64,000 nt of DNA. It comes from Fluviibacter phosphoraccumulans (GTDB taxonomy: Bacteria; Pseudomonadota; Gammaproteobacteria; Burkholderiales; Rhodocyclaceae). Below are positions 15,821-23,537 of the stretch, piece after piece. Made by a program: the position numbers and the translations under genes. The stretch's first letter is position 1; the number at the start of each line of letters is the position of its first letter. Under the pieces are notes generated by a model. It was not told where the DNA came from. It ran no database searches and was given only the letters and a program-made list of their open reading frames with translations. The stretch covers positions 868,001 to 932,000 of the forward strand of contig NZ_AP019011.1 of the NCBI RefSeq assembly GCF_016110345.1, read 5' to 3'.

Positions 15821-16780
15821 CTACTTGGGTAAGTAACGCAGATGTTCAGGCTGGATGGGATAGTTAGGTAGATGTTCCCGCAGTGCCTGGAATACAAGTT
15901 CGGCTTGCAACAAGTCCCGTTGTTTCTTCACGGGTTGCCGGTTGATCTGTTCTGAAAGCCAGGCTTTGTGGACCATAAAGGCTCTCGGGTCGGGAACGCG
16001 TAAGCGCACTGGCTTACCGTTGGCTGCAATCACAACGATTTCCTCTACCGGTGCGTTACAGAGCCATTTGAGTGAAGGCACCTCGGCCGCACAGAGATCG
16101 TCTTCGGCAAACCGGACGATTTCGTTATCCCGCATTTCCCGTTCCGGAATAATCAGGTCCACCATAAAGCCATCATCGTTAACGGCTCGGAAACCATTCT
16201 TCTTCATCGGTTCAAAGGTTTTGTCTGCTTTGCGTAGCAAACCGATCAAACCGTTGTTGTCCATCCGCTTGCTGATCAACGAAAGCTTTTTCCTGGGATC
16301 GTAAAGTAGATCGACATCGCCTGAGGCCAGTACTTCTTTGGAGAATTGAACGGCGGCCATGCTTTCATAAGCCCATAAGGCATGGGTGCCTACGAGTCGG
16401 AAGTCATTTCTCGCAGCCGATTGATCAAGCTTATCTAGAATGTCCGACACGATTTTAGGCATCCGGCCAAGGCGGACGGCTTTGTTTAGGCGTGCTTGTT
16501 CTTGAATGCGTAATTTGATGGCTTTGTAGCGTTCTTCAGCCCGAATTTTTCCGGCATTAAAGGCTTCATAAATCGCTTCAGTTTCAGCAGAGCGTACGCC
16601 TAACGATCGGCCATGACCTGTGGCATCCGAAGCACGAAACAGATATTCGCGGCCCCTCGCGGTTTTCCAATTCATGCCATACTTGTGCGACAAAGATTGA
16701 TGGCGCGCCTGCTCATACGCTTCGTAGAGCTGGCTGCTATCAATCAGGTTCAGGCGCTGCTGTTCGTTTAGCGGCCGCAT
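15821..16780 (-). CDS. Nucleotidyltransferase-fold protein (GSU2403-like)
   Basis: This protein of about 319 residues has LVGTHALWAYESMA followed by LASGDVDLLYDPRKKLSL, a nucleotidyltransferase-type G(T/S)...DxD arrangement like the GSU2403/NTP_transf_8 group. N-terminal sequence (EREYLFRASDATG-type region) and C-terminal VPDPRAFMVHKAWLSEQ also fit that group. The start at 16780 (MRPLNEQQ) is chosen because AGGA lies upstream at suitable distance; the longer frame begins TTG at 16801. Substrate unknown. Monocistronic. Confidence 0.65.
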   Translation of the reverse strand: MRPLNEQQRLNLIDSSQLYEAYEQARHQSLSHKYGMNWKTARGREYLFRASDATGHGRSLGVRSAETEAIYEAFNAGKIRAEERYKAIKLRIQEQARLNKAVRLGRMPKIVSDILDKLDQSAARNDFRLVGTHALWAYESMAAVQFSKEVLASGDVDLLYDPRKKLSLISKRMDNNGLIGLLRKADKTFEPMKKNGFRAVNDDGFMVDLIIPEREMRDNEIVRFAEDDLCAAEVPSLKWLCNAPVEEIVVIAANGKPVRLRVPDPRAFMVHKAWLSEQINRQPVKKQRDLLQAELVFQALREHLPNYPIQPEHLRYLPK

Positions 16781-16854
16781 TTTGTTTTCCTGTAAAAACA
16801 ACTTTTTAAAATTTACTGGAAAACATCAACTAAAGCAATTGGTTAAACGCAAAT

Positions 16855-17286
16855 ATGTTGCATCTAGATAACATTGACCTCACGCTCGACCCCGCCGCTG
16901 CGCACTACCTTAAAACCGAAGTGGTGCAGGTAGTGTTTGCGCCGGAGCCGGGTGAATTGATCAGTCTGGAAGGCCCCAACAAATATCACACCGGTGATGC
17001 GATTATCACCGGCTGTACGGGAGACCGCTGGAGCGTGGATCGGCATCGCTTCGATGCCAAGTATCAGGCGGTAGCCCCGACACAAGACGGTAACGACGGT
17101 GATTACACCGCCAAGCCCGTGCCCGTACTAGCCAAGCAGATTCACGAGCCATTCACGGCAGCGCGTTCCGCCGGGCGTGATGTGCTGCGCGGTGAAGCAG
17201 GGGATTGGCTCATGCAATATGGCCCTGGCGATTTCGGGGTGTGCGGCCAGAGCCGTTTTGCCAAGGTGTATCAGCGGGTCAGCTGA
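16855..17286 (+). CDS. PGDYG-domain protein
   Basis: This 143-residue protein ends with WLMQYGPGDFGVCGQSRFAK, the PGDYG signature (Tyr replaced by Phe here). No signal peptide is seen. Function of the family is not established. It is convergent with queD, 15 nt between stops. Confidence 0.65.
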   Translation: MLHLDNIDLTLDPAAAHYLKTEVVQVVFAPEPGELISLEGPNKYHTGDAIITGCTGDRWSVDRHRFDAKYQAVAPTQDGNDGDYTAKPVPVLAKQIHEPFTAARSAGRDVLRGEAGDWLMQYGPGDFGVCGQSRFAKVYQRVS

Positions 17287-17301
17287 TCGAGGCGTTGAAG
17301 C

Positions 17302-17769
17302 TTAGGGTTTGGGTTCGACAAAGTCGATCGGCGCAATCGCATCTGCCCAGCAGTTGGGCGTTTCGAACAGCCGCACTTGAACCAGCTTCAGGTTGTTGCC
17401 GTAAGCGTGTTTGTAGTGCGGTTCCAGTAAGCGGAAAGCTAGGGTTGCCAGGTTCTCGGCGGTAGGCACCACATCCAGCACCACCGTCTTGTGATCGGTC
17501 ATGCTTTCCAGGAAGTCACGGACTTGTTTATCCCCGGCGTAAACAAGAAATGCGTGATCCCACAATTCGACAACCTCACGCAGGGCAATAGTTTTGATAT
17601 CGCCAAAATCCATCACCATGCCGTTAGCCGGATCCCCGTTGCGCTCAATCACCTCACCCGACAGCGTAATTTCCAGGGCATAGCGGTGTCCGTGCAGATG
17701 ACGGCACTGACTACGGTGATCAGGAATACGGTGGCCGGCGTCAAACTCCAGCCGACGGGTGATACGCAT
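17302..17769 (-). CDS. queD: 6-carboxy-5,6,7,8-tetrahydropterin synthase
   Basis: This 155-residue QueD/6-pyruvoyl-tetrahydropterin synthase family enzyme converts dihydroneopterin triphosphate to 6-carboxytetrahydropterin in queuosine/preQ0 synthesis. Zinc ligands and catalytic Cys are visible: FDAGHRIPDH and CRHLHGHRYALEI (C-x3-HGH), plus GMVMDFGDIK and LWDHAFLV. It is divergent from a radical SAM gene with about 50 nt between starts, which may share control. Confidence 0.9.
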   Translation of the reverse strand: MRITRRLEFDAGHRIPDHRSQCRHLHGHRYALEITLSGEVIERNGDPANGMVMDFGDIKTIALREVVELWDHAFLVYAGDKQVRDFLESMTDHKTVVLDVVPTAENLATLAFRLLEPHYKHAYGNNLKLVQVRLFETPNCWADAIAPIDFVEPKP

Positions 17770-17819
17770 GATGGGGCGATTTCCGGGCTAAAACAGGTGG
17801 CAGATTGTATCATTGCAGC

Positions 17820-18698
17820 ATGACTGCCTCGAACGATCCGCGTAATGCCCAAGCTCCCCAGCCTGTGCGCTGGCTAACCTTTAGCGACCACGATCCGGAT
17901 TTTCTGAATCTGACCTATGTGTACCCGGTGCTCTCGCGCCGCATGCAGGGCATTTCCATCGGCATCAACCTCAATACCAATAACGCCTGTAACTGGGCCT
18001 GCGTCTACTGTCAGGTGCCCGGGCTGCATCGGGGCGATGCGCCGGAAGTAAACCTGCCGCTCCTGGAAGCCGAGCTAAAAGGCTTGCTGGATAACCCGGC
18101 GCTGAGCCCGATGATTCCACCGGATACGCCGGCGGCGATGCGAGAGATTCGCGATATCGCCTTTTCCGGGAACGGGGAGCCAACGAGCTCACCTCAGTTT
18201 CTACAAGCTGTTGACATTGCCAAACGCCAACGCGATGCGCACGGCCTGAAGATTCCGCTGGTACTGATTACCAACGGCAGCCTCATGCTGCGCCCAGAAG
18301 TGCAGGAAGGTATTCGTGCGCTCAAAGAGGCGGGCGGCGTTGTCTGGTTCAAAGTCGATCGTCTGTTGCCTGAATCCATGAAACAGATCAACGGCATCAG
18401 CTATAAGCCGGAACAGATACAACACCGCCTGGATGTGGCTTGCTCGCTGGCGCCGGTATGGCTACAAACCTGCTGGGTGGCGTGGGACGGTAAAGCGCCG
18501 GGTGCAGAAGACGAAGCTGCTTATCTAGAATTCGTAGCGCGTAATGCCCACCAGATACAGGGCGTGCATCTTTATGGCTTGGCGCGGCCTTCATTACAGC
18601 CCGAGGCACCGCATTTAACGGCCTTGAATGCCGAAACAATGAACGCCTGGGCGGAGCGCATCCGCGCCACAGGCGTTAAAGTTCAAATCAGTATCTAA
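17820..18698 (+). CDS. Radical SAM protein (COG0731-like)
   Basis: This 292-residue enzyme has NNACNWACVYCQVPGL, giving the C-x3-C-x2-C ligands of a SAM-binding 4Fe-4S cluster, and DIAFSGNGEPTSSPQF, the GGE-like/GNGEPT motif of the COG0731 group. The ATG at 17820 is chosen over 17805 because homologous-looking sequence starts there. It is head-to-head with queD. A role in 7-deazapurine or other tRNA modification is a reasonable inference (QueE is also a radical SAM enzyme), but this protein is larger than typical QueE and is not identified as such. Confidence 0.75.
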   Translation: MTASNDPRNAQAPQPVRWLTFSDHDPDFLNLTYVYPVLSRRMQGISIGINLNTNNACNWACVYCQVPGLHRGDAPEVNLPLLEAELKGLLDNPALSPMIPPDTPAAMREIRDIAFSGNGEPTSSPQFLQAVDIAKRQRDAHGLKIPLVLITNGSLMLRPEVQEGIRALKEAGGVVWFKVDRLLPESMKQINGISYKPEQIQHRLDVACSLAPVWLQTCWVAWDGKAPGAEDEAAYLEFVARNAHQIQGVHLYGLARPSLQPEAPHLTALNAETMNAWAERIRATGVKVQISI

Positions 18699-19049
18699 TC
18701 AGCACTGCGAATCCTGCGCAGCTTTGAGTAGTTTGGCGTACATCTCCGGGTCCTGTTCGCTCAGATAACGACCGACCAGCGTGTGTTGGCCTTTGATTGA
18801 GCTGAGATCAACGCCTTCTATATGGACCAGGTGGAGTAGTGCGCTAATCGCTGCAGGCAACTTTCTGCCTGATTCATAACGCGAACCACCACTCTGAGAA
18901 ACACCCACAGGAGACCAGAAACCGCCTTGCGTTAAACCAAGCTTGATACGCAGCTCCTTAGGGGAAAGACTGAGCATTCCCTTGAGCGGGGCGGGCCTCG
19001 TGGCTGAATCAGCCTTTTCCTTGAAGCGCTTACGGTTTGTCGTGGTCAT
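18699..19049 (-). CDS. HTH (XRE-like) transcriptional regulator
   Basis: This 116-residue protein has a lambda-repressor-type HTH at about 30-62 (SPKELRIKLGLTQGGFWSPV, GVSQSGGSRYESGRKLPAAI). The N-terminus is basic. It is transcribed away from lysC. A 13-bp palindrome GGCTGAATCAGCC lies inside its 5' coding region (19002-19014) and a near-identical one (GGCTGATTCAGCC, 19145-19157) about 95 bp upstream of its start; these are candidate autoregulatory operators. Confidence 0.65.
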   Translation of the reverse strand: MTTTNRKRFKEKADSATRPAPLKGMLSLSPKELRIKLGLTQGGFWSPVGVSQSGGSRYESGRKLPAAISALLHLVHIEGVDLSSIKGQHTLVGRYLSEQDPEMYAKLLKAAQDSQC

Positions 19050-19238
19050 TTTTGTTCTCCGGCTTCATTTATCAATTTAGAAGCTCTTTGACTAATGTCA
19101 AACTTTTGTGCACTTAAATGGTGCGCCGCCGCATTGTATGGTTTGGCTGATTCAGCCGCATCGCCATAACCCATGCGGCTTTCCAAGAAAATGGGCTATA
19201 ATTTCTCTGCTTTGTTCAATCATTTATAAGACCTACTG

Positions 19239-20474
19239 ATGGCTCTCATCGTTCAGAAATACGGCGGCACTTCGGTCGCCAACCCCGAGCGCATCCAGAA
19301 CGTGGCTCGTCGTATTGCGGCTTTCCGCAATGACGGACACGATGTGGTGGTCGTGGTTTCCGCCATGAGTGGCGAAACCAACCGCCTCATTGCTCTGGCC
19401 AAGGCGCTACAGAACAACCCAGACCCGCGCGAGATGGATGTCATCCTCTCTACGGGCGAGCAGGTCACGATCGGCCTGCTTTGTATGGCGTTGAAAGAAA
19501 TCGGCGTTGATGCAGTCAGCTACACGGGTGGCCAGGTCAAGATCCTGACCGATGACAGCCACATGAAGGCGCGCATCCTATCGATTGACGATGCGCCCAT
19601 GCGCGCCGACCTCAAGGCTGGCCGTGTCGTGGTCGTTGCCGGCTTCCAGGGCGTAGACGAAAAGGGCAACATCACCACCTTGGGTCGTGGTGGTTCTGAC
19701 ACCACCGGTGTGGCACTGGCCGCTGCGCTTAAAGCCGACGAATGCCAGATCTACACCGACGTCGATGGCGTTTACACCACCGACCCGCGCGTTGTACCCG
19801 AGGCCCGCAAGCTGGATACCATTACCTTTGAAGAAATGCTGGAAATGGCCAGCCTGGGGTCTAAGGTGCTGCAGATCCGCTCGGTGGAGTTCGCCGGTAA
19901 ATACAAGGTCAAGCTACGCGTATTGTCGAGCTTTGAAGAATACGGTCAGGGCGGCGAAGGCACCCTGATCACAGTTGAGGACAACAAGAACATGGAACAA
20001 GCCATCATCTCCGGCATTGCCTTTAACCGCGACGAAGCCAAGCTCACAGTGCTCGGCGTTCCCGACAAGCCCGGTATTGCTTATCAGATCCTCGGCCCAA
20101 TCGCTGAGGCCAACATCGATGTCGATATCATCATCCAGAACGTTGGGCGCGATGGCACAACCGATTTCTCGTTTACCGTGAATCGTGGTGACTTCGAAAA
20201 GGCCAAGGGCATTCTGGAAGAAGTGCGCAAACACATCGGCGCTCGTGAAGTGCTGGGTGACAACAAGACCTGTAAAGTATCGGCCGTAGGCGTAGGCATG
20301 CGCTCGCATCCAGGCGTTGCCAGCCAGATGTTCCGCGCATTGGCCGAAGAGGGCATTAACCTGCAGATGATTTCTACGTCGGAAATCAAAATCTCTGTCG
20401 TCATCGACGAAAAGTACTTAGAACTGGCCGTTCGCGTCCTGCACCGTACTTTTGGCCTCGATCAGGCAAAGTAA
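19239..20474 (+). CDS. lysC: Aspartate kinase (monofunctional, lysine/threonine-type)
   Basis: This 411-residue enzyme phosphorylates aspartate, the first step to lysine, threonine, methionine and diaminopimelate. The N-terminal kinase motif is IVQKYGGTSVANPERIQ, with VVVSAMSGETNRLI and TLGRGGSDTTGVALAA; two C-terminal ACT domains follow (VLGVPDKPGIAYQI, VSAVGVGMRSHPGVASQM) for feedback control. Length and architecture match betaproteobacterial LysC. TATAAT at 19197-19202 is a likely -10 element, without a good -35. It is followed by an intrinsic terminator and tRNA-Ser. Confidence 0.96.
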   Translation: MALIVQKYGGTSVANPERIQNVARRIAAFRNDGHDVVVVVSAMSGETNRLIALAKALQNNPDPREMDVILSTGEQVTIGLLCMALKEIGVDAVSYTGGQVKILTDDSHMKARILSIDDAPMRADLKAGRVVVVAGFQGVDEKGNITTLGRGGSDTTGVALAAALKADECQIYTDVDGVYTTDPRVVPEARKLDTITFEEMLEMASLGSKVLQIRSVEFAGKYKVKLRVLSSFEEYGQGGEGTLITVEDNKNMEQAIISGIAFNRDEAKLTVLGVPDKPGIAYQILGPIAEANIDVDIIIQNVGRDGTTDFSFTVNRGDFEKAKGILEEVRKHIGAREVLGDNKTCKVSAVGVGMRSHPGVASQMFRALAEEGINLQMISTSEIKISVVIDEKYLELAVRVLHRTFGLDQAK

Positions 20475-20481
20475 GTTTGAC

Positions 20482-20520
20482 CCGGAGGGGCTGACCCGTT
20501 AGAATTCAGCCTCCGGTTTT
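20482..20520 (+). terminator. Intrinsic terminator after lysC
   Basis: CCGGAGG..CTGA pairs with TCAG-CCTCCGG (20482-20494 with 20506-20516) and is followed by TTTT. Confidence 0.75.
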
Positions 20521-20539
20521 GCCACAAGCAAACCGGTTC

Positions 20540-20630
20540 GGAGACGTGGCCGAGTGGTCGAAGGCACTCCCCTGCTAAGGGAGCATACCCCAAAAGGGTA
20601 TCGGAAGTTCGAATCTTCTCGTCTCCGCCA
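20540..20630 (+). tRNA. tRNA-Ser (anticodon GCU)
   Basis: The acceptor stem GGAGACG (20540-20546) pairs with CGTCTCC, followed by discriminator G and encoded CCA. The anticodon loop CTGCTAA has GCT at 20574-20576, inside stem CTCCC/GGGAG. The long variable arm (ATACCCC-AAAA-GGGGTAT-like) is typical of class II serine tRNAs, and the T-loop is TTCGAAT. The 3' end serves as attachment site for the element to its right. Confidence 0.97.
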
Positions 20631-20631
20631 A
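20616..20631 (+). other. attL of integrative element (3' end of tRNA-Ser)
   Basis: TTCTCGTCTCCGCCAA here is repeated exactly at 34183-34198, next to a P4-type integrase. The pair delimits an insertion of about 13.55 kb. Confidence 0.88.
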
Positions 20632-20743
20632 GTTACCAAGTCAGACGGCCCCTTGTGGGCCGTTTGTCTTTTCTACCCATCATATCACCCATCGTTTGTG
20701 CTGATACGTTGTGAGACAGCCTGATACTGCTATCTCACAGTTG

Positions 20744-21262
20744 CTATTTGAGCCTTTCGCTATAAGTGCTTATCTCGAATGGGGCTAGGCTCCATGAGTA
20801 GTCAAGCCGTGATGGGTGTCTGGGGTGACCTTCTTGTGTGAGGGGGCCAAAGTGCAGATAAGTTGGGTTGTATGCGACAAGTCGTGCAGACAGCTCCCGG
20901 ATGGCCTCAGTAAAGTAGCACCTGGCTTTGATGCTTTCACCCCATGCAGCCCAGATAGCCGCTTGTTTCTCTGCCGCCACTATGGCTTCGATTGCCTCCA
21001 GATTCTGGCGATAGGCAGCTTGGTTAGCGACATGGGGAAGTTCCTGATATTCGGTGGCTCTGACCGGGTACAGGTTGAGCATAACGAAGCCATCGTAACC
21101 GTTGGATTTAGCAACGCGTTCAACCTTAGCTACGGTGGTGTCTGATTTCTCCTGCGTGGCGGTGCTTGGGTTTAGGCCAATCACAAGCAATGGGTTAGAG
21201 CCGCCTTTGCCCAGGGAGAATCGCCACTGGTCGTTTTGGGCACTCTCGTAAATATCGTACAT
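20744..21262 (-). CDS. DUF1643 family protein
   Basis: This 172-residue cytosolic protein has the DUF1643 pattern: LLVIGLNPSTATQEKSDTTV, GYDGFVMLNLYPVRAT, and the C-terminal HFGPLTQEGHPRHPSRLDYS. Function unknown; the family is frequent on mobile elements. It lies nearest attL together with the 5'-nucleotidase-like gene, as cargo of the element. Confidence 0.75.
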   Translation of the reverse strand: MYDIYESAQNDQWRFSLGKGGSNPLLVIGLNPSTATQEKSDTTVAKVERVAKSNGYDGFVMLNLYPVRATEYQELPHVANQAAYRQNLEAIEAIVAAEKQAAIWAAWGESIKARCYFTEAIRELSARLVAYNPTYLHFGPLTQEGHPRHPSRLDYSWSLAPFEISTYSERLK

Positions 21263-21450
21263 GTTTCACCTTTCTGTCGTTGATAGGACAGAATGTAAAT
21301 TAGCATCTTGAGGGTTGTAGCTAATCTTTGCAGTGCATTACCTCTGGAAGCCCTGTGTTTACTGGGGCTTCTTGCGAGCCCCCTTGATTGCTGGCTTTGA
21401 CGCTATTGACCGCCTGAATCCTTTACCAGTCATAAGTTTTAGTGGTCTTG

Positions 21451-22359
21451 TTATTCTGACTGATTAGCAATGCCACTAATGACATGCCCAACTGGACCCG
21501 CCTGTGTTGCTGATTCGCAATGTCCAGTCTGGTCATCGAAGAAGAAGTCAGGCTCGAACTCCTTCAGGAATGGTCCTTTTTCCAGACCGCCGAGGAACAT
21601 AGCCTCGTCGATGCTGATATTCCACTGCATAAGTGTTCGTATGGCTCTTTCGTGAGCGGGGGCGCTTCTAGCGGTCACTAATGCCGTTCTAATACGAATA
21701 GGGCTGTTCTGAGCGGTTTCCTGCTGTAGCTTATGGATTGCATCCAGTAGGGGCTTAAACGGCCCTGGAGGTAACGGCTGAAGTGCTTTGCTACGTTCAT
21801 GTGCCGTAAATGCGGGTAATCCGTCCTTCTTGAATACACGTTCCGCCTCATCTGAGAACAGTACTGCGTCACCATCGAAGGCAATTCGTATTTCGTTGGG
21901 GTGCTTGTCTGCTTCGGTCATCGATTGAGCGAATACACGGGCGGCTGGGAATCCTGCTTCCAAGGCTGCTCTGACGTCATGCTCGTGGGCAGACAGAAAC
22001 AGCTTGGCTCCAAGCGGCTTGAGATAACGGTAGGCGGGGCTTCCACGGGTAAAGACCCCTCTGGTCAGATTCAGTTCATGGTGCTCTGCTGACCGGAATA
22101 TCCGTAGGCCAGATACAGGGTCATTACGGGAAACGATGACAACCTCTACTCGTTGCTCCTCTGGTGTGTTGAGCGCGAGTAGCTTCTTTACCAGAGGAAA
22201 TGCACAGCCCGGATTGGCGATTTCGTCTAAGCGGGATAGTTGCAGTGCCATGTAGGCCGAGTCATCACCGTCCTCAAATACTTTGTTCTCTGCTTCGAAG
22301 TCAAACAGGGCTCTGGAAGATAGGGCTACGACAAGCTGATTAGTGAGAGATGCGGCCAT
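21451..22359 (-). CDS. Cytosolic 5'-nucleotidase 1-like protein
   Basis: This 302-residue HAD-type protein of the NT5C1 family is predicted to dephosphorylate nucleoside monophosphates. Motifs are LVVALSSRALFDFEAENKVF at the N-terminus, VEVVIVSRNDPVSGLRIFRS, RIAFDGDAVLFSDEAERVF (DxD-like) and PDFFFDDQTGHCESA near the C-terminus. The bacterial family is common on integrated elements. Nucleotide-pool degradation is a plausible role in phage conflict, but that is inference. Confidence 0.78.
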   Translation of the reverse strand: MAASLTNQLVVALSSRALFDFEAENKVFEDGDDSAYMALQLSRLDEIANPGCAFPLVKKLLALNTPEEQRVEVVIVSRNDPVSGLRIFRSAEHHELNLTRGVFTRGSPAYRYLKPLGAKLFLSAHEHDVRAALEAGFPAARVFAQSMTEADKHPNEIRIAFDGDAVLFSDEAERVFKKDGLPAFTAHERSKALQPLPPGPFKPLLDAIHKLQQETAQNSPIRIRTALVTARSAPAHERAIRTLMQWNISIDEAMFLGGLEKGPFLKEFEPDFFFDDQTGHCESATQAGPVGHVISGIANQSE

Positions 22360-22389
22360 TTTTGCGATTGTGATGGGTTGTAAACCCCT

Positions 22390-22542
22390 TGTCGGGTATG
22401 GTTTTCAGAGGGGTGTGTCTCTGGAGCCCAACAATGAAGGGGGCTCGGAAAGATAGCCTTATACGACAAGGGTTTCGGAGGGGTGAGTGTGTGAATCTGC
22501 GGACAGGTTGTCTGTCATGTAAAAATTTAATCAGACATCTTA
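22390..22542 (+). repeat. Long imperfect inverted repeat, copy A (leader of left operon)
   Basis: Blocks shared with 33858-34010 in reverse and in the same order are: GGAGCCCAACAATGAAGGG, GCCTTATACGAC, GGGTTTCGGAGGGGTGA, then after about 28 nt CATGTAAAAATTTAATC. Copy A is followed by a second arm (TTACATG) forming a CATGTAA/TTACATG dyad. It directly precedes the first small gene of the operon, so it probably contains promoter or control sites. Confidence 0.75.
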
Positions 22543-22555
22543 CATGTAGGCAAGT

Positions 22556-22702
22556 ATGAATAAATGGTTGAAGTACCTGTTCGTGATTTGGTTTGCAAAT
22601 GAGCCTGCGAAGGCAACTAAGTTTGCGGCTAGAGCGTTTCTCTACTACGTCATCTTTTCCGTAGTGGTTGTTGTGATTGCCTTGATTGCATGGAGTGAAT
22701 GA
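22556..22702 (+). CDS. Small single-pass membrane protein (48 aa)
   Basis: The frame begins ATG at 22556 (MNKWLKYLFVIWF) and ends TGA at 22702. A hydrophobic segment (YYVIFSVVVVVIALIAW) spans the C-terminal half. It was found by reading the gap before the paralogue pair. The stop overlaps the start of the next small gene (ATG at 22702). No family recognised. Position as first gene after the inverted-repeat leader and tight coupling support it as real. Confidence 0.55.
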   Translation: MNKWLKYLFVIWFANEPAKATKFAARAFLYYVIFSVVVVVIALIAWSE

Positions 22703-22797
22703 TGTGGCAACTAATTAAAACTGTACTGCGAATTATTGGCTTTGTATGGGCTTGGGCGTTCATTGTTTACAGCGCCTACAGCATGTTTGCTGGGTAA
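22702..22797 (+). CDS. Very small membrane protein (31 aa)
   Basis: The frame begins ATG 22702, overlapping the preceding stop by 1 nt, and ends TAA 22797, three bases before the next gene. It is almost entirely hydrophobic (LRIIGFVWAWAFIVYSAYSM). With its neighbour it resembles paired small membrane proteins. No family recognised. Confidence 0.45.
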   Translation: MWQLIKTVLRIIGFVWAWAFIVYSAYSMFAG

Positions 22798-22799
22798 TT

Positions 22800-23537
22800 A
22801 TGATGCGTGTGTTTACCCCAGAAATTGCTAGGCAAGTCATTGATCACGGCTTGCATATCGATACATACGACGGTATGGAAGTTGAAGGCAAAACCACTAT
22901 AGAACAGAGCCTTTCCCTAGATTACGACTATTGCCTCCCTGAAGCGATGCAGATGCTCGTTGATTGGAAGCATAAATTCGACTGCGTTCAGGCGAGCTTT
23001 AAGCTCATTGATGTTGATGTTGCTGAGAAGATCTCTCAAATTGATTGCAACTATTTGTCCCTCCCTCGACTTGAGCTTTTAGGGGTGACAGAAGCTAGGT
23101 GGTTGAGTCATTCGACGGAATATATTTTGATGGTCGGGATTGAGGCTGAGCCGGACCCGGAAGTAATTCAGGGATTGATGAACCCATCTCACGAAAGGCC
23201 GCTACAGATATTGTTGCAAACGCTATCAGATGAGAATGCAAGCGCTTTGGCGTCCTATACCCATGAGCTATATCTGGAGCTACCGTTTCAATCACTAACA
23301 CGGAGTGCTACGGCTATTTTGGCGAAGTATGAGGGGTACCTTTTCCAACTTGCGCTCCCAAATCTTGGAGGCGGCGAAATAAGCGCAGATGAGACGCTAG
23401 AAATTCTATCTAGCCTGCCATACAAACGTGTTCAGTTGATTCACTCTGGAAATGAGCGGCTCTATATAGGAGTTACTCGCGAGGAACAACTTGATGGGTG
23501 TGATATTGGGTCAGAGTCAACGGCGGGACTGGAATGA
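22800..23537 (+). CDS. Solenoid-repeat protein, paralogue 1 (unknown family)
   Basis: This protein of 245 residues begins MMRVFTPEIARQVIDHG. The start at 22800 is chosen because the paralogue begins at the equivalent residue and the previous stop is at 22797. A shared block SLDYDYCLPEAMQMLVDWK (about 45-63) is followed by repeats of about 22-24 residues with the pattern L.L..L...A..L (LPRLELLGVTEARWLS, LYLELPFQSLTRSATAIL, LFQLALP). These resemble leucine-rich-repeat-like solenoids. No catalytic motif seen. Overlaps paralogue 2 by 4 nt. Confidence 0.6.
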   Translation: MMRVFTPEIARQVIDHGLHIDTYDGMEVEGKTTIEQSLSLDYDYCLPEAMQMLVDWKHKFDCVQASFKLIDVDVAEKISQIDCNYLSLPRLELLGVTEARWLSHSTEYILMVGIEAEPDPEVIQGLMNPSHERPLQILLQTLSDENASALASYTHELYLELPFQSLTRSATAILAKYEGYLFQLALPNLGGGEISADETLEILSSLPYKRVQLIHSGNERLYIGVTREEQLDGCDIGSESTAGLE

